Source: Chthoniobacter sp.
GTDB lineage: Bacteria > Verrucomicrobiota > Verrucomicrobiia > Chthoniobacterales > Chthoniobacteraceae
NCBI GenBank assembly: GCA_025352865.1
Contig: JANXSB010000377.1
Location: 1 to 5,185 of the forward strand
Direction of reading: 5' to 3'
Length of the DNA stretch: 5,185 nt
In this document: positions 4,736 through 5,185 of the stretch, in pieces
How the letters are laid out: every line of letters begins with the position of its first letter
Numbering within the stretch: the stretch's first letter is position 1
Translations under genes and position numbers: made by a program
Notes under the pieces: generated by a model
Database searches by the model: none
What the model was told of the DNA's origin: nothing
The model's input: only the letters and a program-made list of their open reading frames with translations

Positions 4736-5185
4736 ATGAATTCCGCCCGGACGAAGGCGAGTGCCTCGTCGCGCGTGATGAGGGTCTTCTCGAGCTGGCG
4801 GGATTCCACGGCTTCGAGGATTTCCGAAAAGCGCGCGCCGGGCTTCATGCCGAGCGCGATGAGGTCGCGGCCGGTGATGAGCGGCGGCGGGATGAGCGGC
4901 TCGCTGGCGAATTCCTCGCGCTTGGCTTTGAGGAATTCGTAGTTGTCGAGCAGGCCGTGGCTGCTCGTGCAATCGACGCGGTGCAGCTCCAGTTCGTCAT
5001 CCATGTGCGGGCGCGCGAGGAAGCGTTTCAGTTTCGCCACGCGCATCTGCTGCACGTCTTTGAAGGCCATGTGATTCGCGACCATCGCGACGGTCGCGTC
5101 GCTTTCCGCGCGGGAAAAGCGCAGGCGTGTCATGATTTTTTCCGTCATCTCGGCGCTGATTTTTTCGTGGCCGTTGAAACGGATG
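4696..5185 (-). CDS. cca: CCA tRNA nucleotidyltransferase, C-terminal part (start outside window)
   Basis: This enzyme adds or repairs the CCA end of tRNAs in the cytoplasm. The gene enters from the right edge, and 162 complete codons are visible. The first residues (RFNGHEKISAEMTEKIMTRL) and AMVANHMAFKDVQQM match the region after the HD motif in bacterial class II CCA-adding enzymes that carry an HD phosphohydrolase domain. HRVDCTSSHGLLDNYEFL, then EPLIPPPLITGRDLIALGMK and the TRDEALAFV end, are the usual C-terminal RNA-binding segment. The catalytic head lies beyond the window. An ATG at 5148 is internal, because the conserved reading continues upstream of it. The family normally ends near residue AFVRAEF. 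Here 13 more residues (MSTKGTKGHEKED) follow, encoded by the right arm of the inverted repeat and its inner flank. The stop lies within the hairpin loop, 88 bases before the start of the next gene. Confidence 0.93.
   Translation of the reverse strand, partial: IRFNGHEKISAEMTEKIMTRLRFSRAESDATVAMVANHMAFKDVQQMRVAKLKRFLARPHMDDELELHRVDCTSSHGLLDNYEFLKAKREEFASEPLIPPPLITGRDLIALGMKPGARFSEILEAVESRQLEKTLITRDEALAFVRAEFMSTKGTKGHEKED

Noticed and set aside
4358..4972. Open minus-strand frame of 204 codons bridging cca and the AsnC-like gene
   Set aside because: It is out of phase with both genes, Arg/Pro/Ser-rich, and explained by their codon bias and the inverted repeat.

Overview
The window looks like a piece of a GC-rich bacterial chromosome, most probably from a verrucomicrobium or a relative in the PVC group. 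This rests on the type of secreted PQQ-like beta-propeller protein, the CCA-adding enzyme, and the repeat classes (palindromes built on GTTCCCAAAC and arrays of CACGAAA). The assignment is family recognition from memory, not a search. Most of the window is about 60-65 % GC in the lines I counted. The block around 330-1190 falls to about 40 % GC.

Layout, left to right. Positions 1-327 are GC-rich and appear decayed. They hold a 29-codon antitoxin-like reading frame on the minus strand, closed by an early TAG, and a second overlapping open frame that may be a gene remnant. Positions 315-1085 hold an AT-rich orphan membrane protein on the minus strand. Positions 1135-1307 are a cluster of palindromes, bounded by two related hairpins in inverted orientation. 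Positions 1338-2022 are a complete VapBC-type toxin-antitoxin operon on the minus strand, antitoxin first. It diverges from a secreted beta-propeller protein on the plus strand at 2170-3474. The propeller gene converges, with 17 bases between stops, on a minus-strand gene for a duplicated AsnC/Lrp-fold protein resembling siroheme decarboxylases (3492-4607). The right edge (4696-5185) is the C-terminal part of the CCA tRNA nucleotidyltransferase gene, also on the minus strand.

The right half is ordinary housekeeping-type chromosome and the left half is accessory DNA: toxin-antitoxin genes, palindromic repeats and a compositionally foreign gene. I do not see one coordinated new system. The most interesting points are a 29-bp inverted repeat whose right arm supplies the last codons of the CCA enzyme, the nested palindromes around 1135-1307, the AT-rich orphan membrane protein, and the single-chain double AsnC-like protein away from any visible heme genes. 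Apart from vapC, none of the genes has a clear Shine-Dalgarno sequence. No tRNA, rRNA, CRISPR array or transposase was seen.
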